From NCBI GenBank assembly GCA_964605155.1, contig CAZSAK010000039.1:1-9434 (forward strand): a stretch of DNA of 9,434 nt, in the 5' to 3' direction. Positions 7,940 to 9,434 of the stretch are shown piece after piece. The stretch is from CAZSAK01 sp964605155. Its GTDB lineage: Bacteria > Pseudomonadota > Gammaproteobacteria > SZUA-140. Under the pieces are notes generated by a model. The model was not told the origin of the DNA. It ran no database searches and saw nothing but the letters and a program-made list of their open reading frames with translations. The position numbers were made by a program, and so were the translations under genes. Each line of letters opens with the position of its first letter. Position 1 is the first letter of the stretch.

Positions 7940-8776
7940 TCAGTTCTTTCCCATCGTCGTCCTGACCTTCTGCAGATTTTCCGGATTTCCGATATCGATA
8001 TAGGGCTGGTCCGATATCTTGACGGACAAAACCCGCAGGCCGTGATCGATGGCGGCCTGTATCACATCGCCGACATGTAATTCCTGTTTGGGATCACTGC
8101 CAGATTTAAACCCTTTCTGGATCTTCGCCAGATGTCCGTGCATAAAATCAGTGAAGGCGGGAGTCCATACTGCAATGCCCCAGGTATATTCCAGTGTCGT
8201 ATCGGAGGGTTTTATCAGGATGTGCCTGACACTGAGGTCATCGTCCACATCCACCATATCCACGTTGCGGGGTTGATCGGCAGGGAACAGGCCGAGCACG
8301 ACATCGGCGTTGGTATCCGCCTGGGTGGCAATCAGTCTGGCATAGGCGTCATCGGACTCGAACAGGATGTCGGGGAACCCGAGCGCGACCGTGTGTTGCC
8401 GCACGAACGGGTAGGCCTGATCGAGTGTGAAGGGCGGACCGTAGGGGAGCCCCATGATCAGATAGGCCAGATTGATACCAGATCGGCTGCCGTCACCCAG
8501 GGTGTCCGGGATATCCCATTTGCCATCACGCAGTACCAGGTAGGCCCTGTTGATCCCGCCCTTTTTCATATGCTCCAGTAGATATTCACAGACTACCCTG
8601 GGGGCAGATCCTTCATCAGATTCTTGCGGAGCGATTGCCCCAGAAGTGATGGTTCCGGAATTGATCAATCTGGAACCGATAGGGAGCACCTCCTTGCTGC
8701 CGGTCAATGGCGCCAGCCGTCTCGCCAGCCCGGCTGCGGGTATCAGGCCGATGATGTCATGCTTTCCGGTGGTCAT
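7940..8776 (-). CDS. Sugar-phosphate nucleotidyltransferase (RmlA/GlmU-like fold)
   Basis: 278-residue NTP-transferase-fold protein; it would join a sugar 1-phosphate to NTP to give an NDP-sugar and pyrophosphate in the cytosol. The nucleotide-binding start is IIGLIPAAGLARRLAPLTGSKEVLPIG (residues 8-34; the usual glycine-rich loop, with Lys28 as the family lysine). Further conserved stretches are YLVLRDGKWDIPDTLGDG (79-96), GFPDILFE (133-140, Asp136 the likely metal ligand), VVLGLFPAD (159-167), TWGIAVWTP (198-206) and DIGNPEN (261-267, second likely metal Asp261). Between VLPIG and CEYLLEHM there are about 25 extra residues (36-60, rich in Ser/Gly/Ala) where RmlA has a short turn. The gene converges on prsR, 19 bp away, and is divergent from the export gene. 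The Shine-Dalgarno before the ATG at 8774-8776 is poor. The sugar and base used are not determinable from sequence. Confidence 0.85.
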   Translation of the reverse strand: MTTGKHDIIGLIPAAGLARRLAPLTGSKEVLPIGSRLINSGTITSGAIAPQESDEGSAPRVVCEYLLEHMKKGGINRAYLVLRDGKWDIPDTLGDGSRSGINLAYLIMGLPYGPPFTLDQAYPFVRQHTVALGFPDILFESDDAYARLIATQADTNADVVLGLFPADQPRNVDMVDVDDDLSVRHILIKPSDTTLEYTWGIAVWTPAFTDFMHGHLAKIQKGFKSGSDPKQELHVGDVIQAAIDHGLRVLSVKISDQPYIDIGNPENLQKVRTTMGKN

Positions 8777-8844
8777 GGATGATCGCTAAGCGATTTATTT
8801 TTATATTGTTATTTGAATGTGGCAGAAACATGGATGGTGCGGGT

Positions 8845-8867
8845 ATGCCGTCGTGTTATGACGGTAT
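8845..8867. repeat. Imperfect 8-bp inverted repeat
   Basis: ATGCCGTC (8845-8852) and GACGGTAT (8860-8867) are complementary at 7 of 8 positions (the eighth would be a G-U pair in RNA) around a 7-base loop. It lies about 70 bp upstream of the nucleotidyltransferase start and could be an operator for that gene. No T-run follows on either strand. Confidence 0.4.
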
Positions 8868-8880
8868 TGTACACGGATCA

Positions 8881-8892
8881 TGTATTCATACA
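8881..8892. repeat. 12-bp palindromic element
   Basis: TGTAT-TC-ATACA is a perfect 5-bp inverted repeat with a 2-base centre. Its right arm runs into the upstream TACAGT element at 8889, so both may belong to one binding site. Confidence 0.35.
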
Positions 8893-8904
8893 GTCGCGGT
8901 AAAT
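8889..8904. promoter_or_regulatory. Upstream enhancer-like element, TACAGT-N4-GTAAAT
   Basis: Shares both 6-base blocks with the perfect dyad element downstream, but with 4 rather than 6 bases between them. The two elements begin 43 bp apart, about four helical turns, so they would lie on the same DNA face. It may be a weaker PrsR site; inference from resemblance only. Confidence 0.35.
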
Positions 8905-8930
8905 ATAGTCAAGCAGGGTGTCGAAAATTC

Positions 8931-8949
8931 TTACAGTGAACCTGTAAAT
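8931..8949. promoter_or_regulatory. Candidate PrsR enhancer (perfect dyad TTACAG-N5-CTGTAA)
   Basis: TTACAG (8931-8936) and CTGTAA (8942-8947) are perfect reverse complements around 5 bases, followed by AT so that a TACAGT-N6-GTAAAT pattern extends to 8949. It ends about 75 bp upstream of the -24 element, about 100 bp from the expected start of transcription, a normal place for a sigma-54 activator site. A Fis-type HTH dimer such as PrsR would bind such a dyad. The identity of the binder is inferred from the neighbourhood. Confidence 0.55.
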
Positions 8950-9010
8950 TGACATCCGATGACATGTAATATTTTCTTAAAACTTCTTGTATATGATATA
9001 TTTATGCGTT

Positions 9011-9026
9011 TACCATGGAAATGGTA
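9011..9026. repeat. 6-bp inverted repeat overlapping the -24 element
   Basis: TACCAT (9011-9016) and ATGGTA (9021-9026) are perfect reverse complements around GGAA. The right arm covers the TGG of the -24 element, so a protein bound here would compete with sigma-54 polymerase. It may be chance. Confidence 0.35.
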
Positions 9027-9037
9027 TGTTAATTGCT
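9022..9037 (+). promoter_or_regulatory. Sigma-54 (RpoN) -24/-12 promoter of the export gene
   Basis: TGGTATG-N4-TTGCT matches TGGCACG-N4-TTGCW at 10 of 12 defined positions. GG is at 9023-9024 and GC at 9035-9036, exactly 10 bases between. Transcription should begin near 9047-9048, leaving a leader of about 50 bases before the ATG at 9097. It fits the presence of PrsR, a sigma-54 activator, in the same window. Confidence 0.8.
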
Positions 9038-9096
9038 GCATATGTCTTAATTTGTCCTGTATAAGCTGAAGTTAATAAAGAGTAAAATATAACGCA

Positions 9097-9434
9097 ATGA
9101 ATGGATGGAGAATTTATAAACAGGATCAGGGATTGATAACCTGGATGGTCCCGCTTTTTTTCCTTGCATCGATGTTTGTCCATGCACATTCTGCTTTCGC
9201 TCAGGAACCGCCGGACAGTCTGGGTGAAGGCGGGTATCTGCTCGGGCCGGAGGATGTATTGGAGATTTCGGTGTGGAAGGAAGAGGATCTGCAACGCGAG
9301 GTGTTGGTCAGACCGGATGGCAAGATATCCTTTCCATTGGTCGGCGACCTGAATGCCGAAGGTAAGACACCGGAACAGTTACGGCATGAGATCGCGGGAT
9401 GGTTGAGAAAATACATACCTGATCCCGTTGTAAC
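9097..9434 (+). CDS. XrtA/PEP-CTERM-type polysaccharide export protein (Wza-like), 5' part
   Basis: First 112 codons of an outer-membrane polysaccharide export protein; the rest lies beyond the window. Residues 1-35 form a signal peptide (hydrophobic 13-30, cleavage most likely after AFA35 before Gln36). There is no lipobox cysteine and no Cys at all in the visible part, unlike classical Wza lipoproteins. The Poly_export domain begins with GYLLGPEDVLEISVWKEEDL and continues with VLVRPDGKISFPLVGDLNAEGKTPEQL up to YIPDPVV, a close fit to the exosortase-linked export family. It would form the periplasmic/outer-membrane channel for the polymer and is probably the first gene of the rightward EPS operon, under the sigma-54 promoter just upstream. 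The Shine-Dalgarno is weak (AAAGAG about 14 bases from the ATG). An internal ATG at 9145 would leave a shorter signal peptide. Confidence 0.88.
   Translation, partial: MNGWRIYKQDQGLITWMVPLFFLASMFVHAHSAFAQEPPDSLGEGGYLLGPEDVLEISVWKEEDLQREVLVRPDGKISFPLVGDLNAEGKTPEQLRHEIAGWLRKYIPDPVV

Larger units (their letters stand above)
8777..9096. promoter_or_regulatory. Divergent regulatory region between nucleotidyltransferase and export genes
   Basis: 320 bp without a credible gene. It holds, left to right: a possible sigma-70 -10 for the leftward gene (TATAAA on the minus strand near 8804-8812, weak -35); two short dyads (8845-8867 and 8881-8892); two TACAGT/GTAAAT elements (8889-8904 and 8932-8949); an AT-rich stretch (39 of 50 bases A/T at 8961-9010); a 6-bp dyad (9011-9026); the sigma-54 promoter (9022-9037); and a leader of about 50 bases before the export gene. 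The layout is that of an enhancer-dependent promoter. Confidence 0.7.

Noticed and set aside
8971..8990. Possible IHF site in the AT-rich linker
   Set aside because: Best alignment to YAANNNNTTGATW has about three mismatches; AT richness alone is not enough to call it.
9010..9294. Minus-strand open frame of 94 codons overlapping the export gene start
   Set aside because: Covers the sigma-54 promoter and the signal peptide region of a well-supported plus-strand gene; no domain and unlikely composition.

Overview
The window looks like part of an exopolysaccharide and protein-sorting (exosortase A, XrtA/PEP-CTERM) locus from a Gram-negative proteobacterium, most likely gamma- or betaproteobacterial. 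The main reasons are an adjacent kinase/regulator pair that reads as PrsK and PrsR, a Wza-like outer-membrane export protein of the XrtA type, and a good sigma-54 (RpoN) promoter in front of it. Base composition is moderately GC-rich in the genes and AT-rich in the promoter regions. I see no mobile element, CRISPR array, tRNA or rRNA.

Layout. Positions 1-3629 (minus strand) hold a tight nucleotide-sugar operon, transcribed in the order UDP-glucose 6-dehydrogenase, TviB/WbpA-like UDP-HexNAc 6-dehydrogenase, UDP-glucuronate 4-epimerase-like enzyme (3' end just cut off by the window edge). The gaps between these genes are 5 and 1 bp. Positions 3630-3811 form a divergent promoter region. On the plus strand follow a small stand-alone cyclic-nucleotide-binding protein, then prsK (multi-pass membrane histidine kinase with GAF domain) and prsR (receiver, AAA+ sigma-54 activator and Fis-type HTH). 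A minus-strand sugar-phosphate nucleotidyltransferase (7940-8776) converges on prsR with a 19-bp gap. Positions 8777-9096 are a divergent regulatory region, and the first 112 codons of the export protein run off the right edge.

How the parts fit together. The minus operon and the nucleotidyltransferase would supply activated sugars, mainly UDP-uronic acids, pointing to an acidic polysaccharide. The export protein would move the polymer across the outer membrane. PrsK would sense an unknown signal and phosphorylate PrsR at Asp54; PrsR keeps the GAFTGA loop needed to drive sigma-54 RNA polymerase. The upstream region of the export gene carries the expected target: TGGTATG-N4-TTGCT at 9022-9037, preceded by a perfect TTACAG-N5-CTGTAA dyad about 75 bp upstream of the -24 element and a related element 43 bp further up. 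The cyclic-nucleotide-binding gene just upstream of prsK suggests a second-messenger input into the switch. The gap between it and prsK holds two inverted repeats and a weaker sigma-54-like match.

Most genes belong to recognisable families. The least described parts are the cis-regulatory architecture at 8845-9047 and 4299-4340, the place of the cyclic-nucleotide-binding protein in the circuit, and the precise substrates of the sugar enzymes.
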